Part shown: positions 44,824 to 54,476 of the stretch, piece after piece | Layout of the letters: the number at the start of each line of letters is the position of its first letter | Numbering within the stretch: position 1 is the stretch's first letter | Assembly (NCBI GenBank): GCA_017437145.1 | Contig: JAFSBT010000007.1 | Location: forward strand, 1-62,725 | Direction of reading: 5' to 3' | DNA: 62,725 nucleotides | Source of the DNA: Clostridia bacterium | Lineage (GTDB): Bacteria > Bacillota > Clostridia > TANB77 > CAG-508 | Position numbers and translations under genes: made by a program | Notes under the pieces: model-generated | Told to the model about the DNA's origin: nothing | Seen by the model: the letters and a program-made list of their open reading frames with translations, nothing else | Database searches by the model: none

Positions 44824-46724
44824 TTTGTTACAGAAAAGAATTCTTTTATTGTATTTTTTGTATCAAATAAGTGGTTATATTGGAACATTTTGTATTGTTC
44901 TAACATTTTTAAATATTCATTTTGTTCATCTAAAGAATGATATGTTCCAGTATTATCCATGTATCCATGACCAGTTATAACAGGGAGTTCTTCTCTCATT
45001 TCATCTAAGAAATACATGTAAGGTGTTTTATCTAATTCAGCTACGTCTAAAAGAAGTGAAGATAGATAGTTTAAACTTATATCATCTGTTTGATGTTCTT
45101 TTTTATCAATATCATAATTGGCCCAAATAAAGTATGGTGTTAAATATCCTATTTCATCATCTGCTAAAGAATCTGTTTTAAATTTATTTAGATAATCCCA
45201 GTATTCTTGTTCAAGATAAGGTGGCTGATGGTCTCCAAAGAAAAGAATAATAGTAGGTTCTTCAACTTTTTTGAAATAATCTATTAAATATTTTAAAGCA
45301 TTATCAGATTCTTTTATTATAGATAAATATTGTTCTGCTTTAGGACAATTAGGTACATCTGTTAATGTAATTGTTGGTTCATAAGGTTCAAATTCATAAC
45401 CACTGTGATTTTGCATAGTTATAGTAAAATTGAAAAATAATTCATCATCTTTTTTTGCTTCAAATAATTTTATCAATTCTTTATAAGTACTTAAATCAGA
45501 AGCATATTCTCTAATAATTTCTAAATCGTCTTCCATATCTTCTAAAAAATAGGAATGGTCAAATCCTAATAAAGGATATACATTTGTTCTTCTGTATCCA
45601 GAACCATAATAAGGATGAATAGAATATGATGTATAACCTTGAGCTTCTAAAGTAGATACTAAAGATGTAGTAGGTTTGAATAAATATTGTTGATAAGGAA
45701 TATTTCCATATGCTAAAAATGCCATAGAGTTATTAGTTAAAAATTCCCATTCTGCATTTGGTGTTTTGCCTCCAAAAACAGAAGAATGAACACGACCATG
45801 AATAGTTTTTTTAATTAGAGAATTGAAGTAAGGCAATACTTCTTCATTTGTTTTTATTTTTCTATGAACACTCATATCAGAAAAACTTTCATTCATAATA
45901 ATTATTATATTTGGCTTTTTTTGTTCTACTATGTTATTTTCATCAGTAGAATTAGTAGAAGTTTCTATTGTTTCTTTATTTTCTGTATTCTCATCTTTTG
46001 CTTTTTTTGTATATTTTTTTGCAACTTTGGAAAGATTTTCTAATGAATAATTTTCAGGTTCTTCTTGTGTAGAATATACGCTTTGTTTCAAAAAACTAGC
46101 AAGAAAACCATTTTTTGTATATTCAGTCTTTGGTTTCCACAAGTGTGTAGATAAATCGAAAATATTCATAAAACTTGTGTTAAAACATACAAATATAAAA
46201 CAAATACTAATAACTGCAAATGATATTCTAGATATTATAGTATATTTATTTTTTTCTGGACGATATTTAATCATACAACAAATAAAAATGATTAGTGCAT
46301 AAACTACAAATGCACTAATAAAATATGCATTTACTGTTAATTTATAAGTTGATGCTACAGAAAAACCGGTCTCAATAGATAAGATATCCAAAGGATCTAG
46401 AGGAGTACCTCTAAAGCAATAAACTATATAATTAGCTATACTTAATATAAAAGTAACAGTACTACTTAGTATAGCAGAAACACGTATACTACCTATAATA
46501 GAAAAGAAAAAGATATTCATGATAAAGATTATAATCATATTAAAAAGTATTCTTAAAAATTTCATAGATAATAGGTTATTTGTATTAAATAATTCAGCCA
46601 TTACAAAAGAAAGAAACATTACTATTATCCATAATAGTAATGAAAAATATTTGCTTTTATAAAATTTTTTAAAAATTTCTTTTAACTTTAATTTTTTTAA
46701 TTTTTCTTTTAATTTTAATTTCAT
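44820..46724 (-). CDS. LtaS-type sulfatase family membrane enzyme
   Basis: 634 aa. Five N-terminal TM helices (about residues 30-210) then an extracellular sulfatase-fold domain. IIIIMNESFSD carries the first metal Glu, GGKTPNAEWEFL the catalytic Thr position, FFGDHQPPY the late Asp-His pair. Family members polymerise glycerol phosphate to make lipoteichoic acid or modify polymers in a similar way. The closest role is LTA synthase; exact product uncertain. Ser/Asn/Thr-rich linker at about 240-265. Confidence 0.85.
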   Translation of the reverse strand: MKLKLKEKLKKLKLKEIFKKFYKSKYFSLLLWIIVMFLSFVMAELFNTNNLLSMKFLRILFNMIIIFIMNIFFFSIIGSIRVSAILSSTVTFILSIANYIVYCFRGTPLDPLDILSIETGFSVASTYKLTVNAYFISAFVVYALIIFICCMIKYRPEKNKYTIISRISFAVISICFIFVCFNTSFMNIFDLSTHLWKPKTEYTKNGFLASFLKQSVYSTQEEPENYSLENLSKVAKKYTKKAKDENTENKETIETSTNSTDENNIVEQKKPNIIIIMNESFSDMSVHRKIKTNEEVLPYFNSLIKKTIHGRVHSSVFGGKTPNAEWEFLTNNSMAFLAYGNIPYQQYLFKPTTSLVSTLEAQGYTSYSIHPYYGSGYRRTNVYPLLGFDHSYFLEDMEDDLEIIREYASDLSTYKELIKLFEAKKDDELFFNFTITMQNHSGYEFEPYEPTITLTDVPNCPKAEQYLSIIKESDNALKYLIDYFKKVEEPTIILFFGDHQPPYLEQEYWDYLNKFKTDSLADDEIGYLTPYFIWANYDIDKKEHQTDDISLNYLSSLLLDVAELDKTPYMYFLDEMREELPVITGHGYMDNTGTYHSLDEQNEYLKMLEQYKMFQYNHLFDTKNTIKEFFSVTK

Positions 46725-46760
46725 GATATAAACTCCTAAAAAATGTTTTTATATGACATT

Positions 46761-46790
46761 ATTTTACAAGACTTTTTAGCTATTTGTCAA
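46761..46790 (-). promoter_or_regulatory. Promoter of the ltaS-like gene
   Basis: Minus strand TTGACA (46790-46785), 18-base spacer, TAAAAT (46766-46761). Confidence 0.6.
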
Positions 46791-46865
46791 GATAAAAATA
46801 GTGGTTATATTTGTTATTTTTTTAAATAAAATCTTAAAATTAAGGTTCAAATTTAAAAAAATATA

Positions 46866-46895
46866 TTGCTTTTTATATATTAAAATGTGTATAAT
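46866..46895 (+). promoter_or_regulatory. glmM promoter
   Basis: TTGCTT (46866-46871), 18-base spacer, TATAAT (46890-46895) preceded by TGTG, about 30 bases before the start. Confidence 0.6.
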
Positions 46896-46926
46896 AATAA
46901 AAGTGATTAAATCTAAGGAGGAAACA

Positions 46927-48291
46927 ATGAAAAAATATTTTGGAACAGATGGGATTAGAAGAATCGCTAATACAGAGCTAACACCGACATTAGTGTATAG
47001 AGTTGCGAAAGCTGGGGCATATGTTCTTTCAAAGCACTTAGACCATACACCTACTATTTTAATAGGAAGAGATACTAGGCTTTCAGGAACATTAATAGAA
47101 AGTGCAATGACTGCAGGTTTTTTAAGTTATGGTGCAAATGTTAAATTATTGGGGGTTATTCCAACACCAGCAGTAGCATATTTAACAAAAAAATTAAAAG
47201 CTGATGCAAGTGTTGTTATTTCAGCTTCTCATAATACATATGAATTTAATGGAGTAAAATATTTTAGTAATAAAGGAATGAAGATATCAGATGAAATAGA
47301 ACAAGAAATTGAAGAAGTAATGGATTCTGGTAAAATAGACGAATTAACAGCTATTGGCGACAAAATAGGTGTTTCAGAAAACAGAGAAGACTTAATAAAT
47401 GAATATGTATATTTCTTTAGAAAGATTTTTGAAGAATCAATAGAAGAAAATAATAGAATTGACTTTGTAGTGGGACTTGATGTTGCAAATGGTGCAACTT
47501 ATAAAGTAGCGCAAGATGTTTTTGAAAAATTAGGAATACAATATAAAATTATAAACAACGAACCAAGCGGAATTAATATAAATCATGACTGCGGTTCTAC
47601 ACATTTAGAACATTTAAAAGAATTTGTATTAGAAAATAAATTAAGCCTTGGTATTGCATATGATGGAGACGGAGATAGATGTTTAGCCATAGATGAAAAA
47701 GGAAATGAAATTGATGGAGATATGATTCTTTCAATTTTTTCTAAGTATTTAAAAGAAAAAGGAAAACTAAATAAAGACACTGTAGTTGCAACTGTTATGA
47801 GTAATTTAGGATTGAAAAAGTATGCAAAGAATAATGATGTGAATTTTGTAGAAACAAAAGTTGGAGATAGATATGTTCTAGAAGAACTTTTAAAAGAAGG
47901 ATATAACTTAGGTGGAGAACAATCTGGGCATATTATAATGTTAGATTATAATCCAACAGGAGATGGAATATTAACATCATTAATGCTTATAAAAATATTG
48001 TTAGAAAAAAATGTTTCAGCGTCTAAACTTTGTGATATAATAACTTTATATCCACAAGCATTAGTAAATGCAAAAGTTAAAAATGAAAAGAAAAAAGAAT
48101 ATGAAAACGACAAAGAAATACAAAATGAAATAAAAAAATTAGAAGATGAATTTAAAGATAATGGAAGGGTTTTAATAAGACCTTCAGGAACTGAACCACT
48201 AATAAGAGTTATGTTAGAAGGAGAAAATCAGGAGTATATAGAAAAAAAAGCAAAAGAGTTAGCAGAATTTATAGAAAAAAAATTAGGTTAA
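46927..48291 (+). CDS. glmM: Phosphoglucosamine mutase
   Basis: 454 aa from ATG 46927, preceded by AAGGAGG; the upstream in-frame ATG at 46801 would read through the promoter. KKYFGTDGIRRIAN, phosphoserine loop VVISASHNTYEFNG, metal loop AYDGDGDRC, sugar loop GGEQSGHI, and RPSGTEPLIRVM. Makes glucosamine-1-phosphate for cell-wall precursors. Confidence 0.97.
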   Translation: MKKYFGTDGIRRIANTELTPTLVYRVAKAGAYVLSKHLDHTPTILIGRDTRLSGTLIESAMTAGFLSYGANVKLLGVIPTPAVAYLTKKLKADASVVISASHNTYEFNGVKYFSNKGMKISDEIEQEIEEVMDSGKIDELTAIGDKIGVSENREDLINEYVYFFRKIFEESIEENNRIDFVVGLDVANGATYKVAQDVFEKLGIQYKIINNEPSGININHDCGSTHLEHLKEFVLENKLSLGIAYDGDGDRCLAIDEKGNEIDGDMILSIFSKYLKEKGKLNKDTVVATVMSNLGLKKYAKNNDVNFVETKVGDRYVLEELLKEGYNLGGEQSGHIIMLDYNPTGDGILTSLMLIKILLEKNVSASKLCDIITLYPQALVNAKVKNEKKKEYENDKEIQNEIKKLEDEFKDNGRVLIRPSGTEPLIRVMLEGENQEYIEKKAKELAEFIEKKLG

Positions 48292-48293
48292 TC

Positions 48294-48312
48294 AGTGGGA
48301 AACCACTTTTTA
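48294..48312 (+). terminator. Small hairpin after glmM
   Basis: AGTGG-gaaa-CCACT followed by TTTTAC: a short GNRA-like tetraloop hairpin. Probably a weak or attenuating terminator. Confidence 0.55.
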
Positions 48313-48339
48313 CATAAGAAAAAATAAAGGAGGAAGAAA

Positions 48340-48672
48340 ATGATTATTAATGTTTCACAACCATTAACAATTATACTATTAGTAGCTTTAGCAGTATTAT
48401 TAGTTTTTTTAGGAAAGGAAGTTAAAAAACCACAAATACCAGTAGTAATGCTATTTGTATTTTTAGCACTTGTATTAATGCATAGTGTACAACTAAATAT
48501 GGTAGACGTTAATTCAATAGAATATAATGTAATATTAAAATGTATTCCAATTGATTTAATATTTGTTGTAATATACTTCTTTGCATATTTATGGATTGAC
48601 CAAATACAAGCAGAAGCACTAAATAAGAAAAATTTAGATAATAGTTTAGATTGGTTTTGGAAAAAAGTTTAA
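48340..48672 (+). CDS. Small integral membrane protein (110 aa)
   Basis: Three hydrophobic segments (about residues 8-25, 35-51, 65-88) and a charged C-terminal tail with DQIQAEALNKKNLDNSLDWF. AGGAGG upstream. Lies 14 bases from metG, so they may be co-transcribed. No family recognised. Confidence 0.7.
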   Translation: MIINVSQPLTIILLVALAVLLVFLGKEVKKPQIPVVMLFVFLALVLMHSVQLNMVDVNSIEYNVILKCIPIDLIFVVIYFFAYLWIDQIQAEALNKKNLDNSLDWFWKKV

Positions 48673-48686
48673 TACAGGAGGCAATA

Positions 48687-50276
48687 ATGAGTAAAAACGT
48701 ATTAATAGGAGGAGCATGGCCATATGCAAATAATTCTTTGCATTTAGGTCATTTGGCAGGATTAATTTCAGGTGATGTTTTAGCACGTTACCATAGATTA
48801 ATAGGTGATAATGTACTATATGTATCTGGAACAGATTGTCATGGCACACCAATAACTGAAAGGGCAAAAAGAGAAGGAAAAACTGCAGAGGAGATAGCAA
48901 ATTTTTATCACGAGGAATTTGTTAAAACCTTCAATGCAATTAGTTTTTCATATGACTTATATTCAAAAACACATACAGACTATCATTTTGAAAAAGTAAA
49001 AGAGATATTTAAAAGACTATATGACAACGGGTATATTTACGAAAAAATAGAACCACAAGCATATTGTGAAAAATGTAATAAATTTTTACAAGATAGAGAA
49101 ATACAAATTGTATGTCCTAAATGTGGAGAAACAACGAAAGCAGACCAATGTGATGCGTGTACTTATACACCAACTATAGAAGAAGTAAAAGATGGGGTTT
49201 GTTTAGCTTGTGGCGAAAAAACTGTACAAAAGGATAATAAAAATTTATATATTGCACTATCTAAATTTCAAAAAGAAATTGAAGCAAATACAAATAAATG
49301 CAAAAATTTTTGGAGAGTAAATGCAAGAAATGAAACAGAGAAATATATTAAGCAAGGCTTATTAGACAGAGCAGTTACAAGAGATTTAGATTGGGGTGTA
49401 GATATTCCTGTAGACGGTTATGAAGATAAAAAAATGTATGTTTGGATAGAAGCTGTTTTAGGATATTTAACGGATACAATGAAAATCTGCGAAGAAAATG
49501 GAACTAACTGGGAAGACTTTTGGAAAGAAGGTCATAATAATAAAATTTATATGTGTCATGGAAAAGATAATATAGTATTCCATAGTATAATTTTTAATGC
49601 GCTTTTAGAAGGATTAAAAGATAACTTTCATTTAGTAGATGTTATAGTTTCTACAGAATATTTAAATATAAATGATGAAAAAATTTCAAAGAGTAAAGGA
49701 AATGGAATTACAACATTAGAAATGTTAGAAAAATATAATCCTGACTCATTAAGATTCCATATAATAAACAATGGACCAGAAAAGAAAGACACTAATTTCA
49801 CATTAGATGACTTTGAAAGAACTCATAACAACGAAATATTGAATAAATTTGGAAATCTTGTAAATAGAACTTTAAGATTTAAAGGTTTAGAAGAACTTCC
49901 AACAGGTAAACTAGACGAAAAAATGGAACAAGAAATAAAAGATGCATATAAAGATGTTGCAACAGCTATAGAAAATTTAGAGTTTAAAAATGCAACAGAT
50001 AGAGTAATGCAATTAGTTGAAAATGCAAATAAATATTATGATGAAAGACAACCATGGATACAAAAAAAGGAATCTATTGATGATTTTAATGATACTATTT
50101 ATACATGTGCAGTTATTATTGCAAACTTATCTAATTTATTCGAACCATTTATGCCTAATTCATCAAAGAAAATTAGAGAATATTTAAATTTAAATGAAAA
50201 AGGTTCATGGGAGATAATAAAAGTAGATGGTGGTATAAAATTAAATAATATAGAACCATTATTTAATAGAATTTAA
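48687..50276 (+). CDS. metG: Methionyl-tRNA synthetase
   Basis: 529 aa from ATG 48687, after CAGGAGG. Class Ia motifs NSLHLGHLAG (HIGH) and DEKISKSKGNG (KMSKS). The connective domain has four Cys pairs (CEKC, CPKC, CDAC, CLAC), the double zinc-knuckle form. No C-terminal tRNA-binding EMAP-like domain, so the protein is a short form. Confidence 0.97.
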   Translation: MSKNVLIGGAWPYANNSLHLGHLAGLISGDVLARYHRLIGDNVLYVSGTDCHGTPITERAKREGKTAEEIANFYHEEFVKTFNAISFSYDLYSKTHTDYHFEKVKEIFKRLYDNGYIYEKIEPQAYCEKCNKFLQDREIQIVCPKCGETTKADQCDACTYTPTIEEVKDGVCLACGEKTVQKDNKNLYIALSKFQKEIEANTNKCKNFWRVNARNETEKYIKQGLLDRAVTRDLDWGVDIPVDGYEDKKMYVWIEAVLGYLTDTMKICEENGTNWEDFWKEGHNNKIYMCHGKDNIVFHSIIFNALLEGLKDNFHLVDVIVSTEYLNINDEKISKSKGNGITTLEMLEKYNPDSLRFHIINNGPEKKDTNFTLDDFERTHNNEILNKFGNLVNRTLRFKGLEELPTGKLDEKMEQEIKDAYKDVATAIENLEFKNATDRVMQLVENANKYYDERQPWIQKKESIDDFNDTIYTCAVIIANLSNLFEPFMPNSSKKIREYLNLNEKGSWEIIKVDGGIKLNNIEPLFNRI

Positions 50277-50279
50277 TTT

Positions 50280-50315
50280 AAAAATGGGTAAGCAATAAAA
50301 TGTTTACCTATTTTT
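50280..50315 (+). terminator. Terminator after metG
   Basis: AAAAATGGGTAAGCA / TGTTTACCTATTTTT with G:U pairs, and a six-base loop. The T-run is part of the right arm. Confidence 0.65.
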
Positions 50316-50336
50316 GATATAAGAAGGGAAATAAAA

Positions 50337-50912
50337 ATGAGAGATAAAATAATAATAGTAGAAGGACCACAAGGAGTAGGAAAAACAACATTTACAAATT
50401 ACTTAAGAGAAAAAATGGGAGCTACAGATTTATATAGATTGACAGGTATAAAAGACAAAACAATTACAGGTCTTAAAAAAATAGAAAAAAAATATGATAG
50501 CTTATTGAAATATATTGAAAATTGTGAAGATGTAAATTTACTATTTGATAGAACTTTTTTTACTGAAGAAATCTATGCTAGATTAGGATTTAAACCATAT
50601 TCTTTTAAGGAAGTTTATGAAAAATCATTAAATAAATTAGATTCTTTAGATTTTGATATATATTTAATTGTCTTATACCTAAAAGATACTTCTGAGTATG
50701 AGAGAAGAATAAAAAGAGATAAGCACCAATATCAAAAATTTGAAGTTGAAAGTAGTATAAAACAACAAGAAGAATACTTGAAAATGGCAGATGAAGTTGA
50801 AGAAAAAGTGAAAAATATTAAGGTTGTAAGATTTAATTATAATGGGGCACATGAAGATAATAAAGATAGAATCAATGAAGAATTAAGCTTTTTATTTGAG
50901 GAGAAAAAATGA
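50337..50912 (+). CDS. Deoxynucleoside/thymidylate-kinase-like P-loop protein
   Basis: 191 aa. P-loop VEGPQGVGKTTF (residues 8-19), LFDRTFFTEEIYAR near residue 65 corresponding to the DRS motif of dNK/TMPK enzymes, and RRIKRDKHQYQ as a LID-like basic segment. Likely phosphorylates a nucleoside or nucleotide; substrate unassigned. Ends inside the start of the next gene (4-base overlap). Confidence 0.7.
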   Translation: MRDKIIIVEGPQGVGKTTFTNYLREKMGATDLYRLTGIKDKTITGLKKIEKKYDSLLKYIENCEDVNLLFDRTFFTEEIYARLGFKPYSFKEVYEKSLNKLDSLDFDIYLIVLYLKDTSEYERRIKRDKHQYQKFEVESSIKQQEEYLKMADEVEEKVKNIKVVRFNYNGAHEDNKDRINEELSFLFEEKK

Positions 50913-52175
50913 CAATGGATGTTGAAGAAATAAAAAAAATGGCATCAGAATGTTTGAATTGTAAAAATCCATTATGCAGAAAAGGATGTCCAATAAGTAC
51001 AAACATTCCAGGTTTTATACAAAAAATCAAAGAAGGAAATATTGAAGAAGCCTATTACATATTGCAACAGAATAATATAATGAGTGAAATGTGCAGTAAT
51101 GTATGTTTTTTTGAAGAATGTTGTGAAGGTAAATGTGTAAAAGGAATAAAGGGAAAATCTGTTAAGGTTTCTACATTAGAAAAACAAGTAAATTTATGGG
51201 CAAATAAAAATAATATAGAATATAAAGAGGTTTTACCTGCAAGTAACAATATAAAAGTTGCAATTATTGGCTCAGGACCAGCAGGAATTAGTTGTCGGAG
51301 TTGAATTAGCTAGAAAAGGATATTTAGTTACAATATTTGAAAAAGAAGAGAAACTTGGAGGACTCTTAACTTATGGTATACCAGGTTTTAGATTACCTAG
51401 AGATTTGCCAAATAAAATAAATGAAAAATTAAAGAAGTTAAATATTAATATTGAAATAAATAAAGAATTAGGAAGAAACATTACTATTGAGGAATTAAAA
51501 AAGAATAATTATAAAGCTATTTTTTTAGGTCTTGGAATGACTGTTCCATCTACATATAGACTAAATGATGAAAGTAATGATGACATATGTGATTCAACAT
51601 ATTTTTTAAGAGAATATAATGCAAAAAGAATAGTAAAAAATCTAGATAAAGTAGTTGTAATAGGTGGAGGAAATGTTGCATGTGACTCAGCTAGAGCTGC
51701 TATAAGAATGGGAGCAAAAGATGTTAGAATTCTTTATAGACGAAATGAAGAAAAAATGCCTGCAAGAAAAATAGAAGTAAATCATGCAATAGAAGAGGGA
51801 GCAAAGTTTGAATTTAATACAAAAGTTTTATCAGCTGAAATAGAAGAAGGGAAAATAAAATTTTTAAATTGTATAAAAACAGTTTGTGAAAATAATGAAA
51901 TAAAGGATGTTTCTGATAGTGAGTTTATTACAGAGGCTACTAAGGTGATTTTTGCAATAGGATATAAAACAGACAAAGCTCTTATAGAAAAGTTAGGAAT
52001 AAAAGCAAATGAAAAAGGTATGTTAATTGTTGATGAAAACAATATGACTAATATAGAAGGCATATTTGCAGGAGGGGATGTAACTCAAACAAAAGCGACA
52101 GTTTGTAATGCTATATTAGAAGGAAAAAAAGCAGCACAAGGAATTGATAAATATATCAAAAAAGAAGATTCTTAG
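50909..52175 (+). pseudogene. gltD: GltD-like NADPH oxidoreductase, interrupted by a +1 frameshift
   Basis: Two frames together encode one glutamate-synthase-small-subunit-type flavoprotein of about 421 aa. The first frame (50909-51304) holds the N-terminal Fe-S domain (CLNCKNPLCRKGCP, CCEGKC) and ends just after the FAD loop GSGPAGISC. The second frame resumes with GVELARKGYLVTIFEKEEKLGG and continues through the NADPH loop VVIGGGNVACDSARAA to the end GGDVTQTKATVCNAI. Removing one base (C at 51296) restores TGT-GGA-GTT-GAA. It may be a sequencing error or a real mutation. GltD moves electrons from NADPH to GltB; no gltB is seen here. Confidence 0.85.
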
Positions 52176-52188
52176 AATCTTCTTTTTT
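52158..52188 (+). terminator. Terminator at the end of the gltD-like gene
   Basis: AAAAAAGAAGATTC / GAATCTTCTTTTTT with a three-base loop; the gene's stop codon lies in the loop region. Confidence 0.85.
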
Positions 52189-52190
52189 GA

Positions 52191-52241
52191 TGTAGGGGCA
52201 GGTCTTGAACTGCCCTGGGTCGGTCAAGACCGACCCCTACA
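52191..52241. repeat. TGTAGGGG palindromic repeats, inverted pair
   Basis: TGTAGGGGCAGGTCTTGAACTG then GGGTCGGTCAAGACCGACCC CTACA. Lies between two converging genes. Confidence 0.88.
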
Positions 52242-52248
52242 TATTAAT

Positions 52249-53331
52249 TTATTCATTAACATTATTGGTTGTTTCAGTTTCTTCCTCAACAACTTCAAGT
52301 GCAGCTTTACAATATTCTTCATACGCTTTTTTTAAATCAGAATCATAAATATTGAAACCATTTTCTTTTCTTAAATCTATTAAAAGTTGAGAGTATAGAG
52401 TTGAATCAATTTCTTCACTAGATGCATATTCCTCAGATAAAACCTTAACAATATCATCTTTAATTTTGTTCAATGCTGGTTTTTCAGCTTGATTTTTACG
52501 ATATATTACATGATATCCATAAGAAGTTTCAACTGGAGTAGTTGTGAATGTATTATTTTCTAAAGCTAATAAACCATCAACAAAAGTAGATTCTAAATCT
52601 GAATATAAAATAGAATCAGTATCAGAATTGTCAGAAGACATACTTTTACATGTAAATGATTCAGTTACTATAAAATCAGAATATTTTTCTGAATTCTTAT
52701 ATTCTGTTATAACTTCTTCAAAAGATTTTCCTGAATTTAAATTTTTTATAATTTCATTTGCAACAGTTAAGGCTTGTTCTTTTGTTAAATTTTCATCATC
52801 TGGTTGTACTAATATGTGCTGACATTCTATATCAGATATAAAATCATTTTCATAATACTTGTTTATATCTTCATCAGATATATATTGACTTAAGTAATCT
52901 AAATAGTAAGATTCTCTTAATTTTGCTATAGTTAAATATTGTTTTGCATATTCTTCAGATAATCCATAATAAGCAGTATAGTACATAATATAGCTTTCAA
53001 GCTCTTCTTTATCTTTATCTGTTAAAGGATATTTTTCATTTAAAATTTCATAATCAACGTTATCTAATAAAAGGGATATTTTCATATTCATATCATCTCC
53101 AAGATAAGACGATAATAATTTATCAACATCATTAGCACTATAATTTTTTCCATTAACTCTTGCTACAAACTCGCTAGGAGAGAATATTCCTGTAATTGAT
53201 AATAAAAACATTATCAATGCTCCAACTAACAAAGCTATAACAGAAACAATAATTAAAGTTGATAATTTAATTTTCTTTTTGCCTTTAGAAATAGGCTCAT
53301 TTTTTTCATCAATATTTTTTTGCTCTTCCAT
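52249..53331 (-). CDS. PpiC/PrsA-type membrane-anchored foldase
   Basis: 360 aa. Cytosolic Lys-rich start, one TM helix (about residues 25-48) with no lipobox Cys, a SurA-like N-terminal chaperone domain, a parvulin domain starting at ECQHILVQPDDEN (about 175-290), and an acidic tail. Folds exported proteins outside the membrane. Ribosome site AAAGGAG on the minus strand. Confidence 0.88.
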   Translation of the reverse strand: MEEQKNIDEKNEPISKGKKKIKLSTLIIVSVIALLVGALIMFLLSITGIFSPSEFVARVNGKNYSANDVDKLLSSYLGDDMNMKISLLLDNVDYEILNEKYPLTDKDKEELESYIMYYTAYYGLSEEYAKQYLTIAKLRESYYLDYLSQYISDEDINKYYENDFISDIECQHILVQPDDENLTKEQALTVANEIIKNLNSGKSFEEVITEYKNSEKYSDFIVTESFTCKSMSSDNSDTDSILYSDLESTFVDGLLALENNTFTTTPVETSYGYHVIYRKNQAEKPALNKIKDDIVKVLSEEYASSEEIDSTLYSQLLIDLRKENGFNIYDSDLKKAYEEYCKAALEVVEEETETTNNVNE

Positions 53332-53415
53332 AAAAAGCTCCTTTCAAAAATAAAATCTTAAAAATAAGGATATATAAATATATCCCTTCCCCAAATATAT
53401 TTTTAATATGAAAAA

Positions 53416-53444
53416 AGTATAGCATATCTTTTTTTTTAGTGCAA
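53416..53444 (-). promoter_or_regulatory. Promoter of the PpiC-type gene
   Basis: Minus strand TTGCAC (53444-53439), 17-base spacer, TATACT (53421-53416). It diverges from the tRNA promoter, with the two -35 boxes about 15 bases apart. Confidence 0.7.
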
Positions 53445-53458
53445 GAGATTTTTTGATA

Positions 53459-53487
53459 TTGACATTTTAATATAAAATATATAAAAT
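53459..53487 (+). promoter_or_regulatory. tRNA-Thr promoter
   Basis: TTGACA (53459-53464), 17-base spacer, TAAAAT (53482-53487), ending 8 bases before the mature tRNA. Confidence 0.75.
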
Positions 53488-53495
53488 TAACGTAT

Positions 53496-53571
53496 GCTTC
53501 CATAGCTCAGTTGGTAGAGCAACAGATTCGTAACCTGTAGGTCGCCGGTTCGATTCCGGCTGGAAGCTCCA
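53496..53571 (+). tRNA. tRNA-Thr (anticodon CGT)
   Basis: Acceptor GCTTCCA / TGGAAGC, D-arm GCTC..GAGC with AGTTGGTA, anticodon loop TTCGTAA giving CGT (reads ACG), T-arm GCCGG-TTCGATT-CCGGC, and encoded CCA. The anticodon stem ACAGA / CCTGT has an A:C mismatch at its loop-closing pair where TCTGT would pair fully. Single tRNA with own promoter. Confidence 0.95.
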
Positions 53572-53577
53572 AATGTG

Positions 53578-54252
53578 CTACATTACATACAACAACACAC
53601 ATAAAAACTGCAATACACTTCCTATTATACAAGTTATATGGAAGATAGAATGCATCCATTTATATTTTTTTCCAAGACCATATATAATAGCTCCTATTGT
53701 ATATGCAATTCCGCCTAATAATAAAAGTAAAAATCCAGTTAATCCTAAACAATTATAGACTACATTAATTCTAAATATTATGCACCAACCCATTACAAGG
53801 TAGCATATCATTGAGAAAACTTTGTATTTACTTAAATCTATACTGTTAAAAACTATTCCTAAAATTGCAAGGCCCCAAACAACACCAAACATTGACCATC
53901 CAAGAGCTGTATTATATTCTCTTAAGGTACATAATGTAAAAGGAGTATAAGTTCCTGCAATTAATAAAAATATAGAGCAATGGTCTATTACTTGAAATAC
54001 TTTTTTTGCTTTACATTTTGGGCTTAGTCCATGATAAATACTGGATATTGTATAAAGTATAACTAAAGTTGATCCAAATATAGTACCAGATATTATTCCA
54101 TAAACATTATTATTAATAGCTCCAAATATTGCACAAAGTGTTATTGCTACTATGCCTAATGCACCACCAACAATATGAGAAACCATATTAAAAATTTCTT
54201 CACCTTTTGAATAAGTAGGTAGTATTCTATCATTTAATTTTATTCTTTTCAT
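53578..54252 (-). CDS. Hemolysin III / PAQR family membrane protein
   Basis: 224 aa with seven TM helices. Conserved family residues: SSIYHGLS, DHCSIFLLIAGTYTPF and MHSIFHITCI, which supply the putative metal-binding Ser/His/Asp. The biological role in non-pathogens is uncertain; YqfA-type proteins affect envelope lipids. Its stop lies 6 bases from the tRNA 3' end, converging with it. Confidence 0.9.
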   Translation of the reverse strand: MKRIKLNDRILPTYSKGEEIFNMVSHIVGGALGIVAITLCAIFGAINNNVYGIISGTIFGSTLVILYTISSIYHGLSPKCKAKKVFQVIDHCSIFLLIAGTYTPFTLCTLREYNTALGWSMFGVVWGLAILGIVFNSIDLSKYKVFSMICYLVMGWCIIFRINVVYNCLGLTGFLLLLLGGIAYTIGAIIYGLGKKYKWMHSIFHITCIIGSVLQFLCVLLYVM

Positions 54253-54370
54253 AAAAACTCCTCTTTTCCTAAATTAAAAAACTAATTTCGTATAATTATA
54301 TTATTATATGTGAAAAAATTCTATACTTTATTTCAAAAAATATAGATAGGGTTTATAGGTATTATAAAAT

Positions 54371-54399
54371 TTGCGAAATTATGTAAAATATGATATAAT
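54371..54399 (+). promoter_or_regulatory. Promoter of the 57-aa gene
   Basis: TTGCGA (54371-54376), 17-base spacer, TATAAT (54394-54399). Confidence 0.75.
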
Positions 54400-54405
54400 A
54401 AAAAA

Positions 54406-54476
54406 GAAATATCGTGGTTGCCCCACGAAAAAAATCGGGGGGCACACGCCTCCTAAAAAATTTGGAGGTGAATCTC
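54406..54476 (+). promoter_or_regulatory. Two-hairpin leader with sequestered ribosome site
   Basis: Hairpin 1: GCCCCACGA (54420-54428) with TCGGGGGGC (54435-54443), one mismatch, loop of A. Hairpin 2: CCTCC (54449-54453) with GGAGG (54464-54468), which is the Shine-Dalgarno of the 57-aa gene. An alternative CGTGG / CCACG stem (54413-54427) competes with hairpin 1. This may be a translational switch. Confidence 0.5.

Noticed and set aside
48294..48312. A riboswitch after glmM
   Set aside because: Only a 5-bp stem with a GAAA loop is present, too small for an aptamer; no glmS-like core.
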